NCBI GenBank assembly: GCA_937982565.1
Contig: CALJLN010000039.1
Coordinates: 124,001-188,000 of the forward strand
DNA from: UBA2421 sp002343075
GTDB taxonomy: Bacteria; Planctomycetota; Phycisphaerae; Tepidisphaerales; Tepidisphaeraceae
DNA: 64,000 nucleotides
Direction of reading: 5' to 3'
Part shown: one piece after another, positions 17,047 through 26,388 of the stretch
How positions within the stretch are numbered: the first letter of the stretch is position 1
How the letters are laid out: each line of letters starts with the position of its first letter
Program-made: the position numbers and the translations under genes
The notes under the pieces: model-generated
The model's database searches: none
The model's input: the letters and a program-made list of their open reading frames with translations, nothing else
What the model was told of the DNA's origin: nothing

Positions 17047-18471
17047 ATGCGGCGAATCTTGTTGGCGGTGCTCGCGGGGATGTGCTTCGCAGGTTTCCTA
17101 GCGGTGTCGGCGGTGCAGGGGCAGGAGGTGCGGCCGCACATTCTTTACATCCTTGCAGACGACCTCGGATGGAAAGACATGGGATTTCAGGGGAGCCCCG
17201 ACATCAAGACGCCCAACCTCGATCGCCTGGCCGGCGACGGGGTGCAACTTGACCAGTTTTATGTGCAGCCATTTTGTACGCCCAGCCGAGCCGCGCTGAT
17301 GACGGGAAGGTACCCCTTCCGGTATGGGCTTCAGACGATCGTGATTCCCAGCCAGGGGACGTACGGCCTGTCAACCGAGGAGCGGACGCTGCCCGAGATT
17401 TTGAAGGCCGCCGGGTATCGCACGGAGATGATCGGGAAGTGGCACCTGGGGCATGCCGACCGCAAGTACTGGCCCCGGCAGAGGGGTTTTGATTACCACT
17501 ACGGGGCGGTTCTGGGCGAGATCGACTATTTCACCCGCGAAGCCCACCATGTGCTGGACTGGCAGCGGAACAACGAAGAGGTGAAGGAGGAGGGATACAA
17601 CACCCAGTTGATCGGTGCCGACGCCGTGCGGCGCATCGGTCAGCACGACCCGCAAACACCACTCTTCATGTATCTCGCCTTTACAGCGGCACACACGCCC
17701 TACCAGGCGCTGCCTGAGTATCTTGAGAAGTTTGGCCACATTGAGGAGGAGACCCGCCGCACCTACGCCGCCATGATTGCTTGCTTCGACGATGAATTGG
17801 GCAAAGTGCTCGACGCGCTGGAGGCGCGCGGAATGCGCCAGAATACGCTTATCATCTTTCACAGCGACAATGGCGGGACACGCGACGCGGCAATGACAGG
17901 GGAAAGCAAGGTCAAGGTTGTTCCGTGTGACAACGGCACCCTGCGGGCGGGAAAAGGATCGCTCTATGAGGGTGGGGTTCGAGTTCCGGCGATCGTCAAT
18001 TGGCCCGGCAGGCTTCAACCGGCGAAGATCGGGGAGTTAATTCATGTCGTCGATATGCTCCCGACGATTGCGGGAGTGGCCTCGGCCACCACCGAGGGCA
18101 CAAAGCCCCTGGATGGCATCAACGTCTGGCCGGCCATCGCCGAGGGCAAACCCTCCGGCCGGACGGAAATTATTCACAATGTGGACCCCTTCGGAGGGGC
18201 TGTGCGCCAGGGCGAGTGGAAACTGGTTTGGAAGGCAGTGCTGCCGGCCAGGTTGGAGTTGTTCAACATCGCAGCCGACCCGGATGAGAAGCACAACGTA
18301 GCCGAGGCCAACCCGCAGGTGGTGGCCCGATTGCGCGCCCGAATCGAAGAGATGGTGGCGCAGTCTGAAAAGCCGCTGTTCATGTCCGCGGCGATGGACG
18401 CGGTGTTCAAGGGCATATTCGGTCCCGCGCCCATCCCCACCGATGAGCCTGGAGCCACCACAGAACCTTAA
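17047..18471 (+). CDS. Secreted arylsulfatase-family enzyme
   Basis: 474 residues. A signal peptide (ILLAVLAGMCFAGFLAVSAVQG) directs export. ILADDLGWKDMG provides the metal-binding aspartates (Asp38/39). FCTPSRAALMTGRYPFRYG holds Cys77 in the C-x-P-S-R signature that is oxidised to formylglycine. GKWHLGH and HSDNGG complete the active site. The order resembles arylsulfatase A/B-type enzymes that remove sulfate from sugars, common in planctomycetes that degrade sulfated polysaccharides. The formylglycine-generating enzyme is not in the window, nor is any partner glycosidase adjacent. Substrate unknown. Confidence 0.92.
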   Translation: MRRILLAVLAGMCFAGFLAVSAVQGQEVRPHILYILADDLGWKDMGFQGSPDIKTPNLDRLAGDGVQLDQFYVQPFCTPSRAALMTGRYPFRYGLQTIVIPSQGTYGLSTEERTLPEILKAAGYRTEMIGKWHLGHADRKYWPRQRGFDYHYGAVLGEIDYFTREAHHVLDWQRNNEEVKEEGYNTQLIGADAVRRIGQHDPQTPLFMYLAFTAAHTPYQALPEYLEKFGHIEEETRRTYAAMIACFDDELGKVLDALEARGMRQNTLIIFHSDNGGTRDAAMTGESKVKVVPCDNGTLRAGKGSLYEGGVRVPAIVNWPGRLQPAKIGELIHVVDMLPTIAGVASATTEGTKPLDGINVWPAIAEGKPSGRTEIIHNVDPFGGAVRQGEWKLVWKAVLPARLELFNIAADPDEKHNVAEANPQVVARLRARIEEMVAQSEKPLFMSAAMDAVFKGIFGPAPIPTDEPGATTEP

Positions 18472-18778
18472 ACCGATCGCCCGTCGTTTCTTGCCCACCG
18501 CGCAATTGGCAACCCGCGCCGGCGGTCGAAACGGGCGATGCAGAATGCTCAGCGGCCGATTAAATCGAAGCAGAATCTGGTCGCTGGCGCGGTTTCCCGG
18601 GCGGAATGGCTTTCCTAGTTTCCGGGGTCGAGAGAAAAATCTGTTGGCGAACCGGTTTTTCTGTACTCTTTTCAGGGGTCGGTGGTATGATCTCTTCCGG
18701 CGGTGGCTTGCAAACTGCAATTCGACGCCGCATAGCCGCCGTCGGGCGGTTCACTTCTTGGACTGTGGAGGAGATATC

Positions 18779-19708
18779 ATGAAAGTGCAGACGAAATGGT
18801 TCTTGTATGGGCTTACCGGCTCACTCGCGCTGGCATTGCCGGCTTTTGCGGCCCCGATCACGGTCGTTAACGATAGCTGGGCCGACGGCGGCCGCGACAA
18901 TGGCGCCGACCCACTGGATTCCAACTGGTGGACCTCCGCGGCGTCGGCAGGCATTGAAGTTTCCACGGGAATGCTGGGGATGGTGACTGGCACCTCCGGC
19001 CGGGGCATTCACACCGTCTTTCCGACGCAAACGCTGAGCAACATTGGCGACAGCCTTACAGCGACTTATACGTTTACCACCCCTACCACGATCGGCACCG
19101 GCCAAACCGGCGGTTTCCGGGTTGGCCTGTTCGATACACTCGGCCGGGCTGGCCTAGATGGCGATATCGCTGCATCAACGGGAACGCCCAACTCGCTCTA
19201 TGGGTTCTTTGGAACAAACACCCCCGGCCTGCCGGGCTACATGATGGATATGGATGTTGGCACCGGCGCAGAAGACCTGTCGTTCCGGCAGCTCGATCCC
19301 GCCGTCACCGCAACTACTCCGACGGGCCGGCTTCTCGGCACGGCCACCGGATTTACGCAGATCTCGCCCACCGGCCCTGACGGCGTTTACACCTTCGCGC
19401 CCAACACCAGCTACACCGGCTCGATGACGCTGCTGCGCATCAGTGCCACCGAACTGGAGATAAGCGGGTCGCTGGGAGCCGCCACGCACAGCGTGACGGA
19501 TGTGTTTGACTCCACCAGCTACGGTATGCTTGCGTTCTGGGCGAATTCAAACGTTTTCGGATCGGTGTCCACTCCCGGCTCTGCCAACAACGGCATCGAT
19601 TTCACAAACGTCACGATCACATTCACACCCGTACCCGAGCCGGGCACCGCAGCACTTCTGCTGGCTGTCTCGGGAGCAATGCTGCGGCGGCAACGCCCCA
19701 CCCGCTGA
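18779..19708 (+). CDS. PEP-CTERM surface protein
   Basis: 309 residues from ATG 18779, with GGAGGAG close upstream; an open frame extends far upstream but is not coding. Signal peptide FLYGLTGSLALALPAFA. The body is Gly/Thr/Ser-rich and beta-like, with a segment (TFTTPTTIGTGQTGGFRVGLFD) of the kind seen in lectin-like planctomycete proteins. The C-terminal VPEPGTAALLLAVSGAMLRR is a PEP-CTERM sorting signal with a basic end. No catalytic residues recognised. A terminator follows at 19765. Confidence 0.88.
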   Translation: MKVQTKWFLYGLTGSLALALPAFAAPITVVNDSWADGGRDNGADPLDSNWWTSAASAGIEVSTGMLGMVTGTSGRGIHTVFPTQTLSNIGDSLTATYTFTTPTTIGTGQTGGFRVGLFDTLGRAGLDGDIAASTGTPNSLYGFFGTNTPGLPGYMMDMDVGTGAEDLSFRQLDPAVTATTPTGRLLGTATGFTQISPTGPDGVYTFAPNTSYTGSMTLLRISATELEISGSLGAATHSVTDVFDSTSYGMLAFWANSNVFGSVSTPGSANNGIDFTNVTITFTPVPEPGTAALLLAVSGAMLRRQRPTR

Positions 19709-19764
19709 CCGAACTCAGTATCCGCCCAGCTTGGGCGAGCCATTTTGATTTGTACTGATCAGAT

Positions 19765-19803
19765 CCCCCGGGCGCAATGACGGCGCACGGGGGTTCTCTT
19801 TCG
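19765..19803 (+). terminator. Terminator between convergent PEP-CTERM and RTX genes
   Basis: CCCCCGGGCGC (19765-19775) pairs with GCGCACGGGGG (about 19783-19793, two mismatches), followed by TTCTCTTTC. Confidence 0.75.
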
Positions 19804-19863
19804 CAAGAAGGTCATTGGCGGCTCGGTGCGTGACTGAGGCTGACTCGCGCGGTGAACCGCCGA

Positions 19864-22008
19864 TCAGACTTTCGCCTCCACGCTGTCGAAAATGTCCAGC
19901 GATTCGTTATCGGCGGTATCCGTGCCTGCACCGCCGAAGATGCTGTCTTTAAGGCTGTCGCGGTTGAAGAAGCGGTCGTTGCCGTCTTCGCCGAGCAGAC
20001 TGTCCGAGCCGGGACCGCCGCGTAACGAATCGTTGCCCTTGCCACCGAGGATGGTGTCGTTGCCACTGCCACCGTCGATACTGTCATTTCCACCCCGGCC
20101 TTCGAGGCGGTTGCCGGCTGATGTGCCGACGATGGTATCGTTCCCTTCGCCACCGATGACCGTTTCGATATCGGAGCGGACATTGTCGGTTCCACCCGGC
20201 CCGCCGTCGTTGGCGAGATTGTCGAGCTTGACCGTGAGATTGATAGGTGCCCCGGTGAAGTCGGCCGTATCGTTTCCAGCGCCGCCGATGTAATCATCAG
20301 CTCCCGCGGCGCCGTCGATGTTGTCGTTGCCGTCTCCGCCTTCCATGCGATCATTGCCGTTTTCGCCACGCAGTCGATCGTCTCCCGCGCCGCCGAGAAG
20401 GGTGTCGTTGCCGCCGGCCGCAAGGATCGTGTCGTTGCCGCCACGCCCGTCAAGCAGATTGGCGACGACTGATCCAGTTATGAGGTCGGCCTTCTCGCCA
20501 CCGATGACGTTTTCGACATCCGATCGAACATTGTCCGTGCCACCGGTTCCTCCATCGTTGGCGACATCGTCCAGCGAAACAAAGAGGTTGACCTGGGCAC
20601 CGGAGAAGTCGGCGGTATCGATTCCTGCTCCGCCGTTGAAGTCATCCTTGCCCGCAGCGCCGTCGATATTGTCGTTGCCGCCGCCGCCGAACATGCGGTC
20701 ATCGCCATCTTCGCCGCGGAGCCGGTCGTTGCCTGCTGCAATGCCCGGCGCTTCCTCGTTATTAAAAAGGTCGTCGCCGAAGTCTACCTCGAATATTGAA
20801 ATGAAGCCCCGGCCTTGTCCGTCAAACAAATCGCCGTACAGTCGATCGTTGCCGGTTCCACCGAGAACAGTATCGGAGCCGCTGCCTCCGACCAGGGTGT
20901 CGCTGCCCGAGTTACCAATGATCGAATCATTTCCGGCGCCACCGAGCAAAAGATCGCTGGTAGAAGCGCCGATCAGGGTGTCATTACCTGACCCGCCGAC
21001 CGCCTCGGTAAGCCCGCCGAGGTCATTGCCCGTGATGGTGATCTTGTCATTGCCAGCATGACCGAACACGATGATGCCTTCTAGGCGCCTGCTGCCGGTT
21101 ACACTCTCCAGATCACGAAGCAAGTGGGTCACCGACACAACGTTGATGATTCCATTGATATTCGAGATTACAAAATTCCCTGAGATGCCTGCCGAGATGA
21201 CGTCGTTGCCCGATGTTCCATCGATGACTGCATAAGCGCCAGCCAGATTCTGGGCTGAGATGATTGAGTTTCCGTTTTCCACGTCGCGAAGATCGATGGG
21301 TTCCAGCGCGCTGTTATAGTCGACTGCCGCACTATCGATGCCATTGCCGCCACGGACAGTATCACGGACGCCATCGACGTTAAAAAGGAAGTCATTGCCG
21401 TCGCCGCCGTCCATGCTGTCGCTGCCTCCTTCGCCGGTGAGGTAGTCGATGCCCGCGCCGCCAAAGATGGTATCTGCGCCATCTTCTGCGTAATCGGTAT
21501 CGTTATCGTCCCCGTAGAGTACATCGCCGTCGTCACCCCCGCTGATGCTGTCATTGCCGAGGCCGCCTCGGATAGTGTCCGACCCTCTTCCACCCGCTGC
21601 GGTGTCATTGCCGGTTCCGGCGTCGATGAAGTCATTGCCGCTGCCCGCGTCGAGGTTGTCGTTGCCATCGTTGCCGAAAAGCGAATCGTTGTTCTTGCTG
21701 CCGCTAACGGTGTCATTGCCGCTGCCGCCGTTGACGGTGATGCGGGCGTTGACGTTGCCATCGGTCACGAACTTGTCATTCCCGGCGGCGAGATTCACCA
21801 GCACCTTGTCAATATTCGGCTTGGAGTTGGTACCACCGGCGTTGACGGTCGTGCCGTTGACCTTGATGGCCGCCGACCCGGCGTTCACCACCTGCACGTT
21901 GCCGTTGGACAACAGCTTCAGGGTGATGTTGTCCGGCTTGGTGGAGTCGGTGATTCCGTCAATGGTAAGCTGCGCAAGAAGACGGCGGGCTTCCAGATTC
22001 TCAATCAT
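19864..22008 (-). CDS. RTX (hemolysin-type) calcium-binding repeat protein with LEPRxxL-like start
   Basis: 714 residues. It starts IENLEARRLLAQLTIDG, a close variant of the LEPRxxL motif that opens many planctomycete surface proteins, in place of a normal signal peptide. From about residue 90 to the end come dozens of nonapeptides of the form GGxGND(x)(L/I), which wrap into a parallel beta roll holding one calcium per turn. The protein is acidic and almost free of cysteine. Two long blocks (LRGENGNDRMEGGDGNDNID and a near copy) show internal duplication. Probably extracellular and structural or adhesive; no enzyme domain seen. Confidence 0.9.
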   Translation of the reverse strand: MIENLEARRLLAQLTIDGITDSTKPDNITLKLLSNGNVQVVNAGSAAIKVNGTTVNAGGTNSKPNIDKVLVNLAAGNDKFVTDGNVNARITVNGGSGNDTVSGSKNNDSLFGNDGNDNLDAGSGNDFIDAGTGNDTAAGGRGSDTIRGGLGNDSISGGDDGDVLYGDDNDTDYAEDGADTIFGGAGIDYLTGEGGSDSMDGGDGNDFLFNVDGVRDTVRGGNGIDSAAVDYNSALEPIDLRDVENGNSIISAQNLAGAYAVIDGTSGNDVISAGISGNFVISNINGIINVVSVTHLLRDLESVTGSRRLEGIIVFGHAGNDKITITGNDLGGLTEAVGGSGNDTLIGASTSDLLLGGAGNDSIIGNSGSDTLVGGSGSDTVLGGTGNDRLYGDLFDGQGRGFISIFEVDFGDDLFNNEEAPGIAAGNDRLRGEDGDDRMFGGGGNDNIDGAAGKDDFNGGAGIDTADFSGAQVNLFVSLDDVANDGGTGGTDNVRSDVENVIGGEKADLITGSVVANLLDGRGGNDTILAAGGNDTLLGGAGDDRLRGENGNDRMEGGDGNDNIDGAAGADDYIGGAGNDTADFTGAPINLTVKLDNLANDGGPGGTDNVRSDIETVIGGEGNDTIVGTSAGNRLEGRGGNDSIDGGSGNDTILGGKGNDSLRGGPGSDSLLGEDGNDRFFNRDSLKDSIFGGAGTDTADNESLDIFDSVEAKV

Positions 22009-22313
22009 GGTTTTTCTTCCTCTCCCTGTAGTGGCGAAAGATTAGCAAGTAACATCCTAACTGGAAACGAGAAATCTTCGGCGGAAAGCGATACAGCCGA
22101 CCTCAATCGCCGCGGATCACAAACTCGCGGCAATCTCGGGAACTTAGACCGTTTGGGTGACGATGCCTCAGAATCCCCAATGCCTGAATTGGCGGCACCC
22201 GGATGTAGGCGGGCGGCTGGCACCGACCGCCTCTCGATGTGTGTGTGTCATTCTCGGGCTTGGTCTCGGTGAGGTTGATCCGTGCGATGCAGCGCAGGCG
22301 TACCGTCGCCGCT
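22009..22313. other. Gap upstream of the RTX gene
   Basis: No gene recognised on either strand. It should hold the promoter of the minus-strand RTX gene. A short TG run lies at about 22239-22248. Confidence 0.4.
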
Positions 22314-22356
22314 AGCAGAAAACACGCCGGGCGACTCCATGAAGAGTCGCCCGGCG
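22314..22356 (-). terminator. Terminator of the redoxin gene
   Basis: A perfect 13-bp stem (22325-22337 with 22344-22356, loop CATGAA). On the minus strand it is followed by GTGTTTTCTGC. Confidence 0.85.
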
Positions 22357-22453
22357 TTTGCAATCTTGCGTCGATCTTTGGCAGGCCCTTGGTGATGGTC
22401 ACCGCCTTGGGCCAGCCGCGATCAAACGCGTTTCGACTGACAAGACCTCTGGG

Positions 22454-23095
22454 TTACTTGGCATACTTTACGCTGCAGCCGTAGGCCTTGGTTTCCGGCT
22501 CGGAGACGCTTTCGCCGGCGAGGATTTCGTCGAGGGCTTTGGCGACGTAGTTCTTGGCACCGGCGATATCGCCGGCGTCGCTTGAACGGTTGTCGTCGAT
22601 CGCGCCCATGTAGGCGATCTGGCCCTTGTTGATGACGAACATCTGCGGGGTGTTGGTCGCGCCGTACGCACGGCCGGTTTCGCCGGATGCATCATTCAGC
22701 ACGGGGTGGCTGATGCTCCAATCGCCCGAGATCTTCTTGTTGTCGGCGTTGGTCTTGCTCTTGGTGCTGTTGACGGCGAGCCATACCACGCCCTTGGCCT
22801 GGTATGCACTGGACCATTTGTTCATGTCGCCGTTCTTATAGAACTTGACGACATAGGGGCACTCATTGTTGAACCACTCGAGAACGACGACCTTATCGCT
22901 GTAATCAGAGAGGTTGACCACTTTGCCATCCTGGTCTTCCAGCGCAAACTGCGGGGCAGCCTGACCCACCGCGACAGCGGCCTGCTTGCCTTCTTTCTTG
23001 TCGGGTTTGTCGTGCTTGTCGCCAGCCACTGCAAACGCGCCAACCAAACTGGCCATCAACGCGACGGCCGCCACTGAAAATAGTGTACGCTTCAT
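22454..23095 (-). CDS. Exported redoxin (thioredoxin-fold, AhpC/TSA-like)
   Basis: 213 residues from the ATG at 23093-23095. A signal peptide (LFSVAAVALMASLVGAFAVAG) is followed by a Lys/Asp-rich linker. The thioredoxin fold runs from GQAAPQFALEDQDGKVVNLSDY. FNNECPYVVKFY carries Cys79 at the peroxidatic position instead of a CxxC pair; NTPQMFVINKGQIAYMGAIDD contains the cis-proline. Cys207 near the C-terminus (YGCSVKY) could be a resolving cysteine. The family is frequent in planctomycetes as exported redoxin. Adjacent to a DsbD-alpha-like protein on the same strand; a periplasmic thiol role is likely, its substrate unknown. Confidence 0.85.
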   Translation of the reverse strand: MKRTLFSVAAVALMASLVGAFAVAGDKHDKPDKKEGKQAAVAVGQAAPQFALEDQDGKVVNLSDYSDKVVVLEWFNNECPYVVKFYKNGDMNKWSSAYQAKGVVWLAVNSTKSKTNADNKKISGDWSISHPVLNDASGETGRAYGATNTPQMFVINKGQIAYMGAIDDNRSSDAGDIAGAKNYVAKALDEILAGESVSEPETKAYGCSVKYAK

Positions 23096-23192
23096 GCGAA
23101 CCTCCAAAAAAAGTAGTTTTCCATTCCTCACCAAATCACGAGTACACAAACCGTGTACAGGATCGTGATACATGTTCAGTTAATCAGATCTG

Positions 23193-24068
23193 TTAATCAG
23201 ATGCCGGATTCGCGGGAACCGTTACTTCGACGCCCCGTCGTTGCCCTTCCGCTGTCTGATAGGAGAGTACGCCCGCGATCGCCTCGGCCGGCTGCCCCTT
23301 CACCGGGGCGGCAAACAGTTCGATCGTGCTGACCGGCGGGTCAGACATCTTGTTGGTCGAGACTGACATCTGCTTGATCTTCACATTCTCATCAAGCGGG
23401 AAAAACTCGATCCGGCTCGGCGCAGTCTTCCACTCTACTTTCAACTGCTTGGTATCCGAGGCGGCGGCATCGTGAACGCGGAGCACGTCGGCCGAGGCGT
23501 TCGAGGCGACGGGAATGCTGGCCTGCGCTTCATCAAGCAGCTTGGCGTTTGTCTTGGCGGACTCGGAATCGGGAACGGTCAGAGCGACGGACTTCTCGCC
23601 GGGGAGGCACGCATCATCATTGCACACCAGCCAAGAGACTTCGGCCGAAATGCCGGCCGACGTGAGGTCGCCAGAAGCGGCGTCGGGTGATGGTGTGATG
23701 GTTGTCAGCAGTGTGATCGTATCTTCGTAGCCAAAGTTAAAGATCGCCCCCGGCACCATGAATTTTTTCGGAGCGGGCCACTGCAATTCACCCGCGGTGT
23801 AGCCTTGGGGCAGGTTCCATTTTACTTCTGGCGGCTGGCCACTTTCGCCGGGGTTTTTCCAGTAAATGTGATAGCCCGGCTCGACCGCAAGCGCGATACC
23901 TACTCGAAACGGCTTGCCCGGTTCGACCGATGGCGTGTCGGTGAGAAGCGACGGCGTGACGAGTCTGTTGCCGCTCGGCTGTGCGAATACCAGCGACGCC
24001 GCGGTAACCGCGAGTGTGTACGCGAATATGGAGATAGCTGTGTTCATAGTTGACAGAGCAGTATTCAT
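23193..24068 (-). CDS. Exported DsbD N-terminal (alpha) domain-like protein
   Basis: 291 residues from ATG 24068 with GGAGG just upstream. Signal peptide, then VEPGKPFRVGIALAVEPGYHIYWKNPGESGQPPEVKWNLP, the opening of DsbD-alpha immunoglobulin-like domains. WLVCNDDACLPGE gives the two cysteines that in DsbD pass electrons to periplasmic partners. The transmembrane DsbD-beta and thioredoxin gamma domains are absent, so it is a stand-alone alpha-type domain. It may be reduced by a separate membrane protein encoded elsewhere, or serve with the redoxin 98 bp downstream. Confidence 0.85.
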   Translation of the reverse strand: MNTALSTMNTAISIFAYTLAVTAASLVFAQPSGNRLVTPSLLTDTPSVEPGKPFRVGIALAVEPGYHIYWKNPGESGQPPEVKWNLPQGYTAGELQWPAPKKFMVPGAIFNFGYEDTITLLTTITPSPDAASGDLTSAGISAEVSWLVCNDDACLPGEKSVALTVPDSESAKTNAKLLDEAQASIPVASNASADVLRVHDAAASDTKQLKVEWKTAPSRIEFFPLDENVKIKQMSVSTNKMSDPPVSTIELFAAPVKGQPAEAIAGVLSYQTAEGQRRGVEVTVPANPASD

Positions 24069-24343
24069 ATGCGCCTCCAGTGGATTAGTCACGTCGATTC
24101 AAAAAAAGCTTCCCATTTTTACCCGGAATGCGCGTGCATGTAGATTGTGTGAATCATTGGTAGCCGGCCGGATAACGCTTCCCAAACGGGAAAATCGAAC
24201 GTAGAATCGGAGGGCCATCGGGCCAGAGGAGTTGCCATGCAACCCCATTGGCGGCACGGGAGAGAGCGCCGGCGTGAATCGGCGTGGTCGATTCGCCTGC
24301 GGAGACTCCCGCGACGCGGTTTTGGGGTTGCTGGCCGAAAAAC

Positions 24344-25030
24344 ATGCGGCCGAGCAGTGATCCATCTTCACCCACCCACACCGTCGGCGGCGGCGCGGTC
24401 AGCGCGCTGTCCGCCAATGTTCTAGTCCTGAACAAGTTCTATCAGGCCATTCGGGTTATCAATGTGAAGCGTGCTTTCTCCTTGCTATGTAAGGACTTAG
24501 CCGAGGTCATTCACATCGAGACCGACGCCCAGGGAAAGAGCCAGTGGCTGAACCTGAACTTCGGCGGCTGGCAAGAACTTTCCGAACTGAAGCAGAAGTT
24601 TGAGCCTGATCAGTACGACTGGATCCACACGGTGCGCTTCCAGATCGCGGTGCCGCGCATTATCCGCCTGCTGGGGTACGAGAAACTCCCCCGGCAGGAT
24701 GTCAAGTTCAACCGGCGCAACATCTACGCCCGCGATAGCAGCAAGTGCCAGTATTGCGGGAAGAAATACCCCTCGACCGAGCTAAGCCTCGATCACGTCA
24801 TCCCCAAGAGCCAGGGCGGCAAGGCGTCGTGGGACAACATCGTCTGCTGCTGCGTGAAGTGCAACGTAAAAAAGGGCGGCCGCACCCCCGAGCAGGCCCA
24901 CATGCACCTGATCACCAAGCCGATCAAGCCGAAGCGCAGCCCGGTCATCAACATCCGCCTGGCCGACGAGCGTTACTGGAGTTGGAAGCAGTTCCTGGAT
25001 AATGCTTATTGGTCGGTGGAGCTGCGGTAG
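24344..25030 (+). CDS. HNH endonuclease-family protein
   Basis: About 228 residues from ATG 24344; a GTG at 24284 is possible. The N-terminal part (NVLVLNKFYQAIRVINVKRA) is typical of a widespread bacterial HNH group of unknown role. The nuclease core is KCQYCGKKY, then LSLDHVIPKSQGG (catalytic His) and DNIVCCCVKCNVKKG, with two CxxC pairs to bind zinc and the final Asn/His region. The family is usually chromosomal and well conserved, so this is not necessarily defence. It ends 21 bp before the PD-(D/E)XK gene. Confidence 0.85.
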   Translation: MRPSSDPSSPTHTVGGGAVSALSANVLVLNKFYQAIRVINVKRAFSLLCKDLAEVIHIETDAQGKSQWLNLNFGGWQELSELKQKFEPDQYDWIHTVRFQIAVPRIIRLLGYEKLPRQDVKFNRRNIYARDSSKCQYCGKKYPSTELSLDHVIPKSQGGKASWDNIVCCCVKCNVKKGGRTPEQAHMHLITKPIKPKRSPVINIRLADERYWSWKQFLDNAYWSVELR

Positions 25031-25051
25031 CCAGCAATCTTGGAGCGACAG

Positions 25052-26047
25052 ATGGAATGGGCGGGCCGACCAGCATTGGCATTCATGGCAGCCAAGGAGG
25101 AGGATCGGTTTTCCACTTTCCTCGTTGAACTCCTGCGGTACCGCCCGCTTCTGGAGAGGTTCTGTTCATTTTTTCTGAAGATCGCCGTTCCTGCGGACGT
25201 AGATTCAGATTCGTGCGTTTCCACGCAGCGAGTCCTAGCAAGCGGCAGGCCCGATATTGCCATCGAGTGGCCTCAGTTTGCTTGCTACATCGAAGCAAAA
25301 CTGTCGTCCTATCTGCATACCGATCAGCTTGTTCCCTACGGACATGACTTAGCAGAAAGACGAAGCGCCCAACCGGCGTTTGCGACCCGGCTGGCGATCC
25401 TTACTCCTCGATCCACAGTCAGTAGTGAGCTTGAAGTCGGAATATCTCAACTACGTTCGGCCGGCGTCGAGATTGAGTTGCTTGGGATTGAATGGGAGCA
25501 GGTTGCTCGACTGATTCGCGACATGCTCGAAACGCCAAAGCATCCGGCATCGTTCACACATCACGCATCGGGGTTCTGCGACTGGATCGACCTCATGGTT
25601 GGCGCGGAGTTCCCTCCCCTTCTGCCTTCGCAAGTGCAGGCACTTGCGGATCGAACCGTCGGGATTGCTGTTGCGACGGCATATCGCTTAACCGATCTTC
25701 TTCAAGCAGAGATTACTCAAATCGAGGGCGCTACGGTGCTGCTGAACAAGTGGTCAAGGAGCAAAGACTACTATGGTTTCCAGATTGTGATGGACGAAGC
25801 AGAGGTTGCGTGGGTGGGGGTATGGCTCGGACCGTGGGCAATGCACGGGATTTCTCCGCTCTGGTTTGAGTTCAAGACCCTTCAGGTGCCAAGCGGAACA
25901 AATGTCCTCGAATTCCGCCCACTTGGTGAAAAGGGTAACTATAAAGTCGTACCATTAAAGCTTCGGCCGGCCGAGCGGGAAATGGATGCCGCCCGGCGTT
26001 TAACCGCTCAGATCTCGAACTTGATTGCAGCTTCAGAAATTGCTTGA
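25052..26047 (+). CDS. PD-(D/E)XK nuclease-like protein
   Basis: 331 residues from ATG 25052 (TTG 25040 also open). Near the start FSTFLVELLRYRPLLERF may supply the first Glu. GRPDIAIEWPQFACYIEAKL gives the PD-x(n)-E-x-K catalytic set (Asp72 and Glu85/Lys87 by the TTG count), followed by TDQLVPYGHDL, where Gln is common in this superfamily. The rest, about 220 residues, has no domain I recognise. Many such proteins belong to phage defence or repair loci. Base composition here is less GC-rich than in neighbours, which fits transfer. Confidence 0.6.
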   Translation: MEWAGRPALAFMAAKEEDRFSTFLVELLRYRPLLERFCSFFLKIAVPADVDSDSCVSTQRVLASGRPDIAIEWPQFACYIEAKLSSYLHTDQLVPYGHDLAERRSAQPAFATRLAILTPRSTVSSELEVGISQLRSAGVEIELLGIEWEQVARLIRDMLETPKHPASFTHHASGFCDWIDLMVGAEFPPLLPSQVQALADRTVGIAVATAYRLTDLLQAEITQIEGATVLLNKWSRSKDYYGFQIVMDEAEVAWVGVWLGPWAMHGISPLWFEFKTLQVPSGTNVLEFRPLGEKGNYKVVPLKLRPAEREMDAARRLTAQISNLIAASEIA

Positions 26048-26061
26048 CAAGCTACGATTAG

Positions 26062-26090
26062 TTGACTTTAAGGCAACATTGAGCCATAAT
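26062..26090 (+). promoter_or_regulatory. Sigma-70-type promoter of the small-gene pair
   Basis: TTGACT (26062-26067), 17-bp spacer, CATAAT (26085-26090), then ATG at 26109. It overlaps no upstream coding sequence. A second TTGACA lies at 26044-26049. Confidence 0.7.
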
Positions 26091-26108
26091 CAAAAGTGGA
26101 GTCAAGCG

Positions 26109-26387
26109 ATGGCCCATCGCAAGCCATTTGATCTGCGTCAGCGGCAGGAAGCAGTTCGCATCTATCGGGCGTTGCGGGCACACCGCCGGAAGGTTAAGAG
26201 GTTGTTTCCGCCGAAGAATGCGATCATGCACAACCAGCTTCGTGACTATCGTGAGCTGCTTGATACGTTGCTGGAGGAGTTGATTAAACCTGACACTCAA
26301 GTTGATCCCGACGTGCTGAATGAGGCATTGAAGAAACTGGCGGCCATCGCTGTGGGTTACATGCAGCAATACGGTTTGGAGAATTGA
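26109..26387 (+). CDS. Small hypothetical helical protein
   Basis: 92 residues from ATG 26109, which lies just behind a good promoter. Charged and helical (FDLRQRQEAVRIYRALRAHRRKVKRLF), with a second helical half (DYRELLDTLLEELI). No family recognised. Its stop is 1 base before the GTG of the XRE gene, so the two form an operon, possibly a toxin-antitoxin-like pair or a nuclease regulator pair. Function unknown. Confidence 0.6.
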   Translation: MAHRKPFDLRQRQEAVRIYRALRAHRRKVKRLFPPKNAIMHNQLRDYRELLDTLLEELIKPDTQVDPDVLNEALKKLAAIAVGYMQQYGLEN

Positions 26388-26388
26388 C

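Noticed and set aside
19892..21061. Two plus-strand frames rich in Ser, Pro and Leu over the RTX gene, and the repeat pattern itself as a CRISPR
   Set aside because: They are the reverse reading of Gly-Asp-Asn repeats. The repeats are coding nonapeptides with variable spacing and no spacers, so not a CRISPR array.
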